Positions 1 through 8,458 of a stretch of DNA of 32,950 nucleotides are shown here, in pieces. The DNA is from Mesotoga infera (GTDB lineage: Bacteria; Thermotogota; Thermotogae; Petrotogales; Kosmotogaceae): contig DSBT01000374.1 of NCBI GenBank assembly GCA_011045915.1, positions 1-32,950 of the forward strand. The letters are read 5' to 3'. The position numbers and the translations under genes were made by a program. The notes beneath the pieces were generated by a model. That model saw only the letters and a list, made by a program, of their open reading frames with translations, was not told the DNA's origin and ran no database searches. Position 1 is the first letter of the stretch. Every line of letters starts with the position of its first letter.

Positions 1-68
1 ATTGCGGGGATTAGGCTAGCGAGAATCAGGACGATGACAACTGCAGGAATTCTTTTCTTCCAGTTCAA
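1..68 (-). CDS. Exported protein, N-terminal fragment (partial)
   Basis: This is the first 22 codons of a minus-strand gene that runs off the left edge of the window. It starts at a TTG codon (66-68). A strong Shine-Dalgarno sequence, GGAGGTGGAG, lies just upstream at 72-81. The peptide begins MNWKKRIPAVVIVLILASL, with two lysines and an arginine followed by a hydrophobic core, which is a typical signal peptide or N-terminal anchor. The function cannot be told from so little sequence. The good ribosome-binding site is the main reason to believe the gene is real. Confidence 0.6.
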   Translation of the reverse strand, partial: MNWKKRIPAVVIVLILASLIPA

Positions 69-360
69 TAGCTCCACCTCCAATTAGGTTGGCCAGCACT
101 GTTGTCTGCCGGATGAGTGATTGCCCCCTGACCGTGAGAATGCTTTACCGAAGATAATAGAGGATTCCAAAGAATGTTTCGAAACAGTACTATCTTACTA
201 TAATCAAAAGGAATCATTGAGAAAGAAAAAGCACATCTCAGTAAACAGAAGTAGGCTGTCTAATTAAGAGGGAAACGGGGGAACCGGGTCTGAAGTCGTG
301 AGGTCTAGGGTCTGGCAAGAGCAGAAGTGATGCTGCATTTGGCAGGAGGCGATTAGAAAG

Positions 361-438
361 CCAGTCAGGCTCCGCCTGGCCAGTCTCTGCCTCCGGCAGA
401 GGCCAGTCACCTTCGGTGGCCAGTTCCGCTTCGCGGGG
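361..438. repeat. Array of four short hairpins with a common linker
   Basis: Four small perfect hairpins follow each other, each preceded by the linker CCAGT(C/T). Hairpin 1 is CAGGC-TCC-GCCTG (366-378). Hairpin 2 is TCTGCC-TCC-GGCAGA (386-400). Hairpin 3 is CACC-TTC-GGTG (408-418). Hairpin 4 is CCGC-TTC-GCGG (426-436). Every loop is three bases, TCC or TTC. The stems differ completely in sequence but all remain perfectly paired. The linker is constant, so this is a structured repeat and not random GC-rich sequence. No coding potential is seen. Confidence 0.75.
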
Positions 439-531
439 AGAAAACCACCTTTAGGAACGGGTTATGTAAATCGGGTTAGGAGGAGCAGGTTATTGAAGCG
501 GGTCATCAGAACCGAGTTTTGAAGAGCGAGG

Positions 532-559
532 TCCTGTGAAGAACCATTCACAGGATGAC
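532..559. repeat. Hairpin ending in GGATGAC
   Basis: TCCTGTGAA (532-540) pairs perfectly with TTCACAGGA (547-555) across a six-base loop, and the right arm is followed by TGAC. A hairpin with a different stem but the same GGATGAC end, read on the minus strand, lies at 32572-32599. The two look like members of a dispersed family of intergenic hairpins. Confidence 0.5.
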
Positions 560-616
560 GGTCTCTTCTGCTGACGAAGAAAAACCGCTGCGTGCTAAGA
601 ATCAAGGACCCCCTGA

Positions 617-632
617 TCTCTGTTAACAGAGA
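617..632. repeat. Perfect 16-base palindrome
   Basis: TCTCTGTTAACAGAGA reads the same on both strands, centred on GTTAAC. With no loop it is more like a protein-binding palindrome or a fragment of a hairpin repeat than a terminator. There is no gene within 180 bases to regulate. Confidence 0.4.
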
Positions 633-750
633 CATCATCTCTATTCTCCTCTTTGGTCATACCGATATGAAACTGATCGGGATCTCGCATCTAGAAACCT
701 CTTTAAGCTGTGGAGATCAGTTGCAAATTGTCAGTTATGAAAGCCAAGAA

Positions 751-872
751 CCAGAAGAGAGTTTCCGATGAGTGCTGTTTTTTCATGACTGGTTGGAGTC
801 CAAACGCTCTTGAATCATCACCTTGCCCAAGAACGAAGAACAGATCTTCGCTCTGGAACGAATAACAGGTTT
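751..872 (+). repeat. Left copy of a long inverted repeat
   Basis: This stretch, from CCAGAAGA to ATAACAGGTTT, matches the reverse complement of 32697-32818 at all but about one position. Similarity continues more weakly to about 955 here and to about 32620 in the other copy. There is no open frame shared by the two copies and no transposase, so it is a non-coding dispersed repeat. Confidence 0.85.
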
Positions 873-1052
873 GTTATTCGGAGAACGGAGAACCTCTCAA
901 CGGTCAACCAGTCCTTTGCTCTTTCCAACCACCAAGCTGCTACTCCCAACGCCGGTCTTACAACTCACAACTCGGAACTTGGAACTGATTCTTTGTTCTT
1001 CCGACCCCCTACCCCCAACCTGGTACGTTTCTATGGGCATCCCTTTCGGGAG

Positions 1053-2567
1053 CTATCCCCAAAGATCAGTGTGATAGTTTTCTTTCATAAGTCTGAATTT
1101 GATCTGAAAGTCTACAACTTCCTGCCACATCAGGGCACTTGTTGTCGATACGAAGCTCACCATCTCATTTGCTATTCCGAATACCGGTTCAATGCTTTTC
1201 TCTATACTGGAATTCTTTATGAGGTTGTAATCCAGCCTGTAGTCTCCGATAATTGCGTGATCTTCATACATAGTCGCGAAAACTTTTGTTCCGTTGAATA
1301 TTACCTCATCCTTTATGGGAAAGGACAGCCCCATACTTCCCGGTATGATCTTGTCGTGTATTTGAATGACTTCATTAACAGTTGGCTTTGTCCAACTTTT
1401 CCCGCAGGAAGAGCAGGAAAAGCCGCTTCTGAACCCTTTGATTGATGATATGGCTCCGCAGCTAGGACAGCGCCATATCAGCTTTTCGATGTGCTTGTAG
1501 TTCCGGTAAGGGAGTCTGAATGTGGGATCCTCTTTACCCAGAAAATCCATAACCTTTTCTTCTAGATGAGGATCATCAGCTTCAATGGGATTTCCAAATT
1601 CAACGGTGGAAGTGCCGATAGAGAATATCTTGGACCATCTTGGCCAAAGCCGCTGAACGCCGAGAAACTTTACCGGAATTATAGGGATTTTCAACATTCT
1701 GAAGAGCTTCCATATCTCTCTTTTTGTATGAAGAGGTCTGCCATCCCATGATCTTGCTGCCTCTGGAGCGATTCCAAGAGGAACTCCTTGCTTAATTGTC
1801 GCGAGCATCTGCCTGATTGCCGAAGTATCTACGGCATATCTTCTAACAGGGATTACGCTCAACCAACCCAGTAATCCTAATCTGTCAACGTAAATGGCTG
1901 TACCCACAAATCTTATATATCTCCATGTTGAATAGAAGATCAGAGGACCATCAAAATGCGTTTGATGGGCCAGGGCTATTACGAAAGGCCGCCTCTGCCT
2001 GAGCACCTTCGAGTTCTTTACTTTTGAAGGCAGAACAAAGAGTATAACGAGTTTCACAACGAATGAAGCTACGATAAACTGCCATGGGACTGATCTGGAC
2101 TTGTCAAATGGAATTCGCCTTCGCGGATCAGGAATCATGAATGGAATCTCCTCTTTATACTCTTCATAGCTATCGATGCTTTTTGCTGCGCGTCTTTCCT
2201 GGAAAAGAGAATACAGTGCAACTACTGCGCCGACAGCCGCAACATAAAGCAGTCTCCAGTAATCACCGCAGAGAATGCCAAGGCCAAAGATAAAGGCTAT
2301 GAATCCTGCATTGAATGGGTGACGGACAAATCTGTACGGCCCGCTCTGAACTGTGGTTTCAGGACCAAAGAAAGAGGTCGGAAGTCTTCCCGACCAGTAA
2401 TACAGGACCAAAGCGGAGTAGATCGACAGAAAAAGAGATCCGGCAATTATTACGGTACCGAAAATTCTCATACCCAGTGCTGCCGAAAACGGAGCGCCTG
2501 CGTAGAGAAGAATTGGAACTAAAATCCAGGTTATCGCCAGCTCGGCGATCGAAAAGACTAGTTTCAT
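1053..2567 (-). CDS. Fusion: ICMT/PEMT-like membrane methyltransferase, PlsC-type acyltransferase and zinc ribbon
   Basis: This 504-residue protein has three parts. Residues 1-150 are hydrophobic and carry GPYRFVRHP at 76-84, the signature of isoprenylcysteine/phospholipid methyltransferase-like membrane proteins, with a downstream E-R...Y-Y motif near 124-138. Residues 180-350 form a 1-acylglycerol-3-phosphate acyltransferase-like domain. It has HQTHFD (H201, D206; the HX4D catalytic pair), a PEA-R-S version of the glycerol-phosphate binding motif near 268-273, and an IPIIPVKF block near 294. Residues 367-388 hold CPSC...CSSC, a zinc ribbon. It is the last gene of the long operon and overlaps the kinase gene by four bases. 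It probably acts on membrane lipid, but the substrate is unknown. The domain calls are firm and the function is inferred. Confidence 0.8.
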   Translation of the reverse strand: MKLVFSIAELAITWILVPILLYAGAPFSAALGMRIFGTVIIAGSLFLSIYSALVLYYWSGRLPTSFFGPETTVQSGPYRFVRHPFNAGFIAFIFGLGILCGDYWRLLYVAAVGAVVALYSLFQERRAAKSIDSYEEYKEEIPFMIPDPRRRIPFDKSRSVPWQFIVASFVVKLVILFVLPSKVKNSKVLRQRRPFVIALAHQTHFDGPLIFYSTWRYIRFVGTAIYVDRLGLLGWLSVIPVRRYAVDTSAIRQMLATIKQGVPLGIAPEAARSWDGRPLHTKREIWKLFRMLKIPIIPVKFLGVQRLWPRWSKIFSIGTSTVEFGNPIEADDPHLEEKVMDFLGKEDPTFRLPYRNYKHIEKLIWRCPSCGAISSIKGFRSGFSCSSCGKSWTKPTVNEVIQIHDKIIPGSMGLSFPIKDEVIFNGTKVFATMYEDHAIIGDYRLDYNLIKNSSIEKSIEPVFGIANEMVSFVSTTSALMWQEVVDFQIKFRLMKENYHTDLWG

Positions 2568-3841
2568 CTCAATACCCCCACTTTGAACACTGCTCCTCCA
2601 TCTGTGCAGTTATCGGCAGCGATTGAAAGCCCTAAAACCTTGCAGATCTTGCTTGCAATGGAAAGGCCTAATCCATGTCCTTCACCGCCTCTGGAGGAAT
2701 CACTTCTGTAGAATCGGTCAAATATCTTGTCTATTTCATCCTTCTCGATACCCTTTCCATGGTCCCTAACACTTAGCACGCCATTTGACCAAAAGATCTC
2801 TATTGGTCCAGTTTTCCCGAATTTTAGCGCGTTTTCTACAAGAACCTTGAGAACGATCCTCAGTAGAACTCTATCTGAACTGATGTCAATATCCGGCACA
2901 TCAATTCTGAAGTCATTGGACTCTACGGAATTTGCGCTGCCAACCAGCTCGTCCACCAATTCTCTGATGCTGAAAGTCGTAGTGTTTAGCTCAATATTTG
3001 GTTGTGAGAGGAATAGAAGGGATTCGGTGATTGTCATCATTTTGTCTGCAGTGTCTGAAATGCTTTCGGCAGCCTCTTTTACGACCTCGGGATCACTAGA
3101 GCCCCAGCGCTTAATCAATCTTGAGAAGCCAAGTATCGAAGTGAGTGGAGAACGAATTTCATGCGCAATATCTGAAGAAAACTGCTCCTGCCTGCTGTAT
3201 CCATCTTGTATCCTGTCCAGAGCCTTATTGAGAGATTCTTTCAGTTCGGCGAGCTCGCTAGTTTTCGGCTCACTCTCGACTCGCCTGGAAAGATCATCCA
3301 TAGTAATTTCTTTGAGCAACCGTGAAGTGTCTTCTATGGGTTTGGAAACTCTGTTTCCAAGAAGAAAACCACCAACCACCGATAGGGCGATTCCTACGAG
3401 AAGCGAGAGAAGAAGGGTGGTAGCCAGACTTTCGAGAAAGAAATCGAGATCGTCCATTCTTGCCCCAAGGACTACTTTCTCAGTTCCGTTCCAGAAACCA
3501 TATAGAAGATAGGAACTTCCCTCTATTCTTGTCCTGACGTATCCTTCCACATCGGGAACTGCAACAAGTTCTGATGGATTTTGAACTACCGTTTCGTCAA
3601 TTCTTACGTAGAATTCCGTAGACCCCCTCCCTATCGACATTCTGCCCATTCCATAACCGAATCCCTTTCCCATGGGGGAATCCATGAATATGCTTTTCAT
3701 CTCTGCCGAGTAATTTCTGATGAAGACGTTCTCAGAAACGGCATATACGAAGAGGGCCGATGCGCAGAGGATGAATACGACAAGCACCACCGAATAGATG
3801 GCCACCTGAGTTGCCGTTGAGAGTTTCCGTCTATCGGACAA
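2564..3841 (-). CDS. Two-component sensor histidine kinase, HAMP type
   Basis: This is a membrane-bound sensor kinase. A first membrane segment is followed by an extracellular domain of about 100 residues and a second membrane segment, then HAMP and HisKA with the phospho-acceptor His in SSDIAHEIRSPLT. An HATPase domain follows, with an N-box (LVENALKFGK), G1 (DHGKGIEKDE) and G2 (GEGHGLGLS). The start is uncertain. The frame opens at a TTG at 3889 and has a GTG at 3877. I prefer the TTG at 3841, which gives an 11-base overlap with the response regulator gene and puts the first membrane segment close to the N-terminus. It is surely the partner of the upstream regulator. The signal sensed is unknown; the extracellular part looks like no domain I recognise. 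Confidence 0.85.
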   Translation of the reverse strand: MSDRRKLSTATQVAIYSVVLVVFILCASALFVYAVSENVFIRNYSAEMKSIFMDSPMGKGFGYGMGRMSIGRGSTEFYVRIDETVVQNPSELVAVPDVEGYVRTRIEGSSYLLYGFWNGTEKVVLGARMDDLDFFLESLATTLLLSLLVGIALSVVGGFLLGNRVSKPIEDTSRLLKEITMDDLSRRVESEPKTSELAELKESLNKALDRIQDGYSRQEQFSSDIAHEIRSPLTSILGFSRLIKRWGSSDPEVVKEAAESISDTADKMMTITESLLFLSQPNIELNTTTFSIRELVDELVGSANSVESNDFRIDVPDIDISSDRVLLRIVLKVLVENALKFGKTGPIEIFWSNGVLSVRDHGKGIEKDEIDKIFDRFYRSDSSRGGEGHGLGLSIASKICKVLGLSIAADNCTDGGAVFKVGVLR

Positions 3842-4493
3842 CGTAGCCCGATCCCCTGACTGTCTTGATTCTTTCACCGGTCTTTCCAAGTTTCTTACGA
3901 AGGTAGTTTATGTAGACTTCAACGACGTTGGGATTGCCCCAGTCCTCACTTCCCCAAACCTTTTCCAATAATCTCTCTTTTGACATTACAATGCCTGCAT
4001 TTGACAGCAAAGCGGCCAGAAGGTCGAATTCGGTTCGACTCAGCTGAAGAGGCTCTCCACTGACTGAAGCCTCACGAGACTGAAAATCGAGCATGAGTTC
4101 GTGGTAGCTGATTCTCTCAACTTTTCCCTTTCTTCTTAGTACAGCTTCTATTCTTGCCAGAAGCTCTTCAATGACGAAGGGTTTTGGCAGATAATCGTCC
4201 GCGCCGCTCTTCAGTCCTCGTACCCGGTCCTTCACTTCTCCTCTTGCTGTTAGCATTATTACAGGCAGGTCCGTCGAAATATATTCTCTGATTTCCTGAA
4301 GTACAGAGAAACCGTCGATTCCCGGCAACATGACATCAAGAATCAAGAGATCAGGAAGTTCCTTTTCCAAATGCTTCAAAGCTTCATTTCCGTTGCTCAA
4401 GACTTCTATTTCATATCCCTCGTGACCCAGCTCCATGCGAAGAAGTTTCGCTATGTGTATATCGTCCTCTACAGCCAAGATCTTTCCAATCAA
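3831..4493 (-). CDS. Response regulator, OmpR/PhoB family
   Basis: This is a 220-residue transcription regulator. The receiver domain has the acidic pair D10-D11, phospho-acceptor D53 (LLILDVMLPG), a conserved Thr (MLTAR) and Lys (YLPKPF). The C-terminal winged helix ends in the usual hairpin wing (IKTVRGSGYVVR). It starts at a TTG that overlaps the stop of the transporter gene by four bases (TTGA), with GGGGTG upstream. Translation is therefore probably coupled to the gene before it and to the kinase after it. Its targets cannot be read from the window, although its own operon and the envelope gene at 1053-2567 are natural candidates. Confidence 0.92.
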   Translation of the reverse strand: MIGKILAVEDDIHIAKLLRMELGHEGYEIEVLSNGNEALKHLEKELPDLLILDVMLPGIDGFSVLQEIREYISTDLPVIMLTARGEVKDRVRGLKSGADDYLPKPFVIEELLARIEAVLRRKGKVERISYHELMLDFQSREASVSGEPLQLSRTEFDLLAALLSNAGIVMSKERLLEKVWGSEDWGNPNVVEVYINYLRKKLGKTGERIKTVRGSGYVVR

Positions 4494-5368
4494 TTCTTCA
4501 CACCCCTATCTCTCATGATGAAGGAAGAGGTTCCTCCAAATATCATTCCTGCCGTCATCATCAAAAGGCCGATCACTTCCATTCTACCTGGAATCTCTTT
4601 GAGTAATACCATTGCGAAGAACAGTGCAAAGGCTGGCTCTCCTACATAGATCAATGAGGCGCCAACGGATCCGAGAAATCTCTGGTACTTCAACTGAACG
4701 GTAACGGCGAAAATCGTGGCAAAGATTGCCGAGAACAATGCAACGAATATTATTGATCCATTCACGAAAACTTCGCCTTTGACAAATGGGATCAGCATTG
4801 AATTGACAAGAACGACAACGACAAACTGAGGCACGAGAAGCTCCATTTCCTCAACTTCTTCTCTTTCAGTAAAATATGAAATAAGAACAACATGCAGCGC
4901 AAAGGATATTGCACAGAAGGTTGTTAGCAGGTCACCGAAATTGAATCCGGCCTCAGGTGTTGTCAAGAAATAAAGACCAATCAGGGAGACGCCAAGCGCA
5001 AGAATCTGATATCTGCTGGGAACGCGCCTCTCGACAACAGGGCCGATAATTGCAACGAGTCCCACGTACAATGCGGTAATGAAAGCGCTCTTCGATGCCG
5101 TGGTGTAAACCAGTCCCCACGTCTGAAATACATAACCTCCGGAAAGGAAAAGCCCAAGAATCAGTCCCTGGAAGAGGCTCTTCTTTGTGAGTTTAAGGCC
5201 GAGCTTTTTCCTCAGAGGAACCAGGATAATTAGTGCAATCGAAAACCGAAGAACATTGTAAAATACTGGAGAAAGACCTTCCAGTATGTTTTTCTGTACC
5301 GGAAAGGTCAATCCCCAGAAAATTACTACCAGCAGCAGATTGACATATGCCTTCGACTTTTGCTTCAT
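4490..5368 (-). CDS. EamA/DMT-family membrane transporter
   Basis: The protein has 292 residues with about ten hydrophobic segments in two similar halves. It opens with KAYVNLLLVVIFWGLTFPV, the typical start of the drug/metabolite transporter (EamA, RhaT-like) superfamily. Such proteins export or import small metabolites, but the substrate cannot be predicted from sequence. It lies 31 bases after the PEGA-domain gene and overlaps the response regulator gene by four bases, so it belongs to the same transcript. Confidence 0.85.
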   Translation of the reverse strand: MKQKSKAYVNLLLVVIFWGLTFPVQKNILEGLSPVFYNVLRFSIALIILVPLRKKLGLKLTKKSLFQGLILGLFLSGGYVFQTWGLVYTTASKSAFITALYVGLVAIIGPVVERRVPSRYQILALGVSLIGLYFLTTPEAGFNFGDLLTTFCAISFALHVVLISYFTEREEVEEMELLVPQFVVVVLVNSMLIPFVKGEVFVNGSIIFVALFSAIFATIFAVTVQLKYQRFLGSVGASLIYVGEPAFALFFAMVLLKEIPGRMEVIGLLMMTAGMIFGGTSSFIMRDRGVKN

Positions 5369-5399
5369 CTAAGAGAAAAGCGCCCCTCTCGGGACACTC

Positions 5400-6473
5400 T
5401 TAGTTGGAAACGCCTAGAACTATTGCAATGACAATTCCCGCGACCAGAACACCGATAATCGAGAAGAGAATTATGTTGTCCGTTTGCTTCTCCTCTTGGG
5501 TCTTTTCGGTGAGCCTTAGATCGACTGAAGTCGCCATGTCTCTGTTGATATAGACGTTTTGCTTTGCATCGTGGTAACCCCATTTTGAGACAGTCACAGT
5601 ATGGCTTCCGACCTTTTCAAAGTCTCTGTACGGTGTATCGCCAGCATATTGTCCATCGACATAAACCTGGCCGTCTGGAATCGATGTTACTTCTAGATAA
5701 CCGTAAATGTAGTTTGGCAAAAGGGAGAACTGGAAATCGCTTGAACCAGGTTGTACGTTAATGGTAGAAGGACCGTACACAAGATTTCTGTCTGTGTATA
5801 AGTAGACTGTATGAGTCCCGGTTTCCAGAGTAGTTGTGACCGGCGACTTTCCCATGAAAATTCCATCGACATAGACGTTAGCGTCGTTTCTGTCTGCTCT
5901 GATTGTTGTCCTCACAGTGAAAGGCACATAGCTATTATAGAAGTATGTGTAACCCATTCCCCAGCTCGTGTTGAACACGGGATCAATTACAACCGAAAGG
6001 TTGCTTATATTCTGGCTTAAGTAAGGGAAAGGGTATCTGTCAAACAAGGAGAACACGTTTCCAAGAAAGTTCAGAGGAGAAGAAGAAGCTACAACCACGA
6101 TTGTTTCTCTTCCTCTCTGAGACTCAATCTGCAGATTGTACTTTGTAGTTGCCTTATCGGTCGGCAAAGTGTAGGTCCTTCCTCCCTGGACGTAATTGTC
6201 CTGGTCGTAGACATTGGGAAAGAGAACCTGAATCTGCCCTGAAGGATCGATATCCAAGACGGCCACATACGCGCTTCTATCGACGGAGAACGAAAGTCCT
6301 AGAGATTCACCGCCATAGTAAGTCGATCCTATCCCCTTGTTCAAATTCACGTTAACGTTGATACTTGCTCCCGGTCTGCTCATGAACATAAGTCCCTGAG
6401 GATCGTACGAAACCGAGGTGGCAAATACGGAGACACTTAGAATTACAATTGCAAGAAGCAAAACTCTTTTCAC
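5400..6473 (-). CDS. Exported DUF4384/PEGA-domain protein with a C-terminal membrane anchor
   Basis: This 357-residue protein starts at a GTG preceded by GAGGAGGGA. An N-terminal signal peptide is followed by a DUF4384-like domain (SVDRSAYVAVLDIDPSGQI, then VLFPN). Two PEGA repeats follow, recognisable as NVYVDGIFMGKSPVTT and GQVYVDGQYAGDTPYRD. The C-terminus has one hydrophobic helix (residues about 335-354). PEGA domains are short beta modules common in surface proteins and are thought to mediate binding to other envelope components. The protein is probably held in the membrane facing outward. It lies 12 bases after ldh in the long operon, next to a transporter and a two-component pair, which fits an envelope role. 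Confidence 0.8.
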   Translation of the reverse strand: MKRVLLLAIVILSVSVFATSVSYDPQGLMFMSRPGASINVNVNLNKGIGSTYYGGESLGLSFSVDRSAYVAVLDIDPSGQIQVLFPNVYDQDNYVQGGRTYTLPTDKATTKYNLQIESQRGRETIVVVASSSPLNFLGNVFSLFDRYPFPYLSQNISNLSVVIDPVFNTSWGMGYTYFYNSYVPFTVRTTIRADRNDANVYVDGIFMGKSPVTTTLETGTHTVYLYTDRNLVYGPSTINVQPGSSDFQFSLLPNYIYGYLEVTSIPDGQVYVDGQYAGDTPYRDFEKVGSHTVTVSKWGYHDAKQNVYINRDMATSVDLRLTEKTQEEKQTDNIILFSIIGVLVAGIVIAIVLGVSN

Positions 6474-6485
6474 GCTAATCCCTCC

Positions 6486-7418
6486 TCACTTCATAAGGCT
6501 TTCTACGGCACTGGCTATAATGCCTGCTGACCTCGAGAGTCCTTCAGTCTCATTCTCTGAAAGACTGATTCTCAAAACTCTTTCTACTCCATTTCGACCA
6601 AGAATTGTGGGAACGCTGAAAGGTACGTCTCTCAATCCTTCAAATTCCTCGTGAACCGATGACACGGTGAGAACAGAGCGCTGATTGTTCAGAATAGTTG
6701 AAAGTACTTTAGACACGGCAAGTCCGATTCCGTAGTAAGTCGAACCCTTCTTCTCGATTATTCTATAGGCAGCATTCTTGGTCTGTTCGAACAACTTCTC
6801 GAAGAGACTGTCGCCACAGTTCCTATTGCAGCTGCTGCAGAAATCACTAAGCGGAATGCCTGCAACATCTGCGTTCGACCAGTTAACGATCTCGCTATCG
6901 CCGTGTTCACCGATCACATAGGCATGAACGTTTCTGGGGTCAAGCTCGCAGTGATCGGCTATACTCTGTCTGAGCCTCGCGGTATCCAGAGTTGTCCCTG
7001 AACCTATTACCCTGTTTCTCGGGAAACCCGACTTCTTCCATGCAACCCATGTAAGCACGTCCACGGGATTTGACACCACCAGGAAGATGGGCTCCCTGCT
7101 GAATGAAAGAGATTCATCAACGGCACTTTCGACAATCTCAGCGTTGTCTTTCAGAAGCTGGAGACGACTCTCCCCCTCTTTTTGAGGCCTTCCGGCGGTA
7201 ATAACCACAACATCGGAATCTGCCGACACGCTATAACTTCCACCGGATATCTTCACCGGCCTCACATACGCGTTTCCATGACTCAGGTCCATAGCCTGAC
7301 CTACTGCAAGTTCTGTATTAACATCAACAAGAGCTATCTCTCTTGCAATGCCTTTTATCATTGTTGCATATGCAATTGACGAACCTACCATTCCGGCTCC
7401 GATTATTGTGACTTTCAT
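6486..7418 (-). CDS. ldh: L-lactate dehydrogenase
   Basis: This 310-residue enzyme interconverts pyruvate and L-lactate with NADH. The Rossmann motif GAGMVGSS is at 7-14, and D32 should bind the NAD ribose. The specificity loop is [10 protein letters not shown], with Q79 where malate dehydrogenases carry Arg, and R85. The catalytic His is in GEHGDSE (H172), paired with D145. The Gln supports lactate over malate dehydrogenase. The gene overlaps ispG by four bases (ATGA) and has an excellent site, GGGAGGTGATAG, inside ispG. Its place behind rnf fits re-oxidation of fermentation NADH. Unusually, residues 212-220 contain a CSSCNRNC cluster with no obvious role. Confidence 0.93.
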   Translation of the reverse strand: MKVTIIGAGMVGSSIAYATMIKGIAREIALVDVNTELAVGQAMDLSHGNAYVRPVKISGGSYSVSADSDVVVITAGRPQKEGESRLQLLKDNAEIVESAVDESLSFSREPIFLVVSNPVDVLTWVAWKKSGFPRNRVIGSGTTLDTARLRQSIADHCELDPRNVHAYVIGEHGDSEIVNWSNADVAGIPLSDFCSSCNRNCGDSLFEKLFEQTKNAAYRIIEKKGSTYYGIGLAVSKVLSTILNNQRSVLTVSSVHEEFEGLRDVPFSVPTILGRNGVERVLRISLSENETEGLSRSAGIIASAVESLMK

Positions 7419-8458
7419 CTATCACCTCCCGACAAGAGTTCATCAAACCAATGTCGGAATCTAACTTCAAGGCTCTCATTTGCCACTCTCTCCACGATCT
7501 CGCCTCTGACAAATATCACTCCGCCCGAGGCCGTCCCGGCGATCCCAATGTCAGCCTCACTGCCCTCTCCAATTCCGTTAACTACACAGCCCATTACCGC
7601 AACCGAAAGGTTGGCATCTGCATTTCCCACCCAGTTCTTGACTTTTCTGGCAAGAGCCTCAACATCTATTTCGGTTCTCGCACAGGTCGGACAGGAGATA
7701 ACATTTACACCTCTTCTCAGTCCCAGCGACTTGAGAATGCTCAATCCAACCTCTATTTCTTGAACGGGGTCACCCGACATCGATACTCTTATGGTGTCTC
7801 CAATGCCTTTGAGCAAGAGTGTGCCGATACCGATAGAAGATTTCACGGTTGAATCAAGCCCAAAACCTGCCTCTGTAACACCAAGGTGAAGCGGATAATC
7901 GGTCTTCTCGAACAGGTATTCATTTGCGATCACAGTCTCTGATACCGATGAAGATTTGAGAGAGATCACAATATCCTCGAATCCTGCGCTTTCGAGTATT
8001 CTTACCTGAGCAAGAGCGCTTTCTGCAAGAGCTACTGGTCTATCACACGCACTGAAATTTCTATCAAGGGAACCGGAATTTGCACCGACTCTGATCGGGA
8101 CGCCGTATTCCAGAGCGACTTTGACCGTCTCGATGACTTTCCATTCCTGTCCAATGTTTCCGGGGTTTATCCGCACTTTCGCAGCCCCGTTTCTTATCGA
8201 TTCAATGGCAAGCCTGTGATCGAAGTGGATGTCTGCAATCACAGGAATTCTGCTCAGAGAACAGATCTCCTTGAGAGCCGCGGCAGATTCCCGATCGGGA
8301 ACTGAGACCCTGACAAGGTCGCAGCCGGCATCCGCAAGATTCTGAATCTGGTCTATAGTGGCAGAGACGTTTGAAGTCTTGGTGTTTGTCATTGATTGAA
8401 CTGTGATTGGATTTCCTCCGCCAATCATTACGAAACCAACTTGAACTGCCTTGCTCAT
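7415..8458 (-). CDS. ispG: 4-hydroxy-3-methylbut-2-enyl diphosphate synthase (flavodoxin/ferredoxin-dependent)
   Basis: IspG carries out the penultimate step of the MEP isoprenoid pathway, reducing methylerythritol cyclodiphosphate to HMBPP with electrons from ferredoxin or flavodoxin. The family start is seen (VQSMTNTKT), along with VRVSVPD, the INPGNIG loop, and the cluster ligands in [10 protein letters not shown] and [11 protein letters not shown]. It is about 347 residues, normal for the compact bacterial form. I chose the ATG at 8458 because it overlaps the rseP stop as ATGA and has AGGTGG just upstream. A GTG at 8464 is an alternative. It forms the conserved trio dxr-rseP-ispG. Confidence 0.95.
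   Translation of the reverse strand: MSKAVQVGFVMIGGGNPITVQSMTNTKTSNVSATIDQIQNLADAGCDLVRVSVPDRESAAALKEICSLSRIPVIADIHFDHRLAIESIRNGAAKVRINPGNIGQEWKVIETVKVALEYGVPIRVGANSGSLDRNFSACDRPVALAESALAQVRILESAGFEDIVISLKSSSVSETVIANEYLFEKTDYPLHLGVTEAGFGLDSTVKSSIGIGTLLLKGIGDTIRVSMSGDPVQEIEVGLSILKSLGLRRGVNVISCPTCARTEIDVEALARKVKNWVGNADANLSVAVMGCVVNGIGEGSEADIGIAGTASGGVIFVRGEIVERVANESLEVRFRHWFDELLSGGDR

Larger units (their letters stand above)
69..1052. other. Gene-free region rich in hairpins and repeats
   Basis: I find no credible gene here. Open frames beginning near 810 and 823 on the plus strand are low-complexity, lack a ribosome-binding site, and run into the opposite-strand gene that ends at 1053. The stretch holds a four-hairpin array at 361-438, a hairpin followed by TGAC at 532-559, a 16-base palindrome at 617-632, and the left copy of a long inverted repeat at 751-872. 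That repeat has a degraded, pyrimidine-rich tail to about 955. Bases 82-360 and 640-750 show nothing I can name. No convincing terminator for the operon ending at 1053 is visible. Confidence 0.6.

Noticed and set aside
361-438. CRISPR array
   Set aside because: The constant part is only five or six bases, the spacers are self-complementary and short, and no cas gene is near.
1040-1051. TCCC-TTTC-GGGA as terminator of the long operon
   Set aside because: The stem is only four pairs and no T tract follows on the minus strand.
810-1445. A 211-codon open frame on the plus strand
   Set aside because: It begins in the repeat, has no ribosome-binding site, shows low-complexity composition and lies largely antisense to the acyltransferase gene, which has clear domains.
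6486-7418. Malate dehydrogenase
   Set aside because: The specificity position is Gln ([10 protein letters not shown]), as in lactate dehydrogenases, where malate dehydrogenases have Arg.
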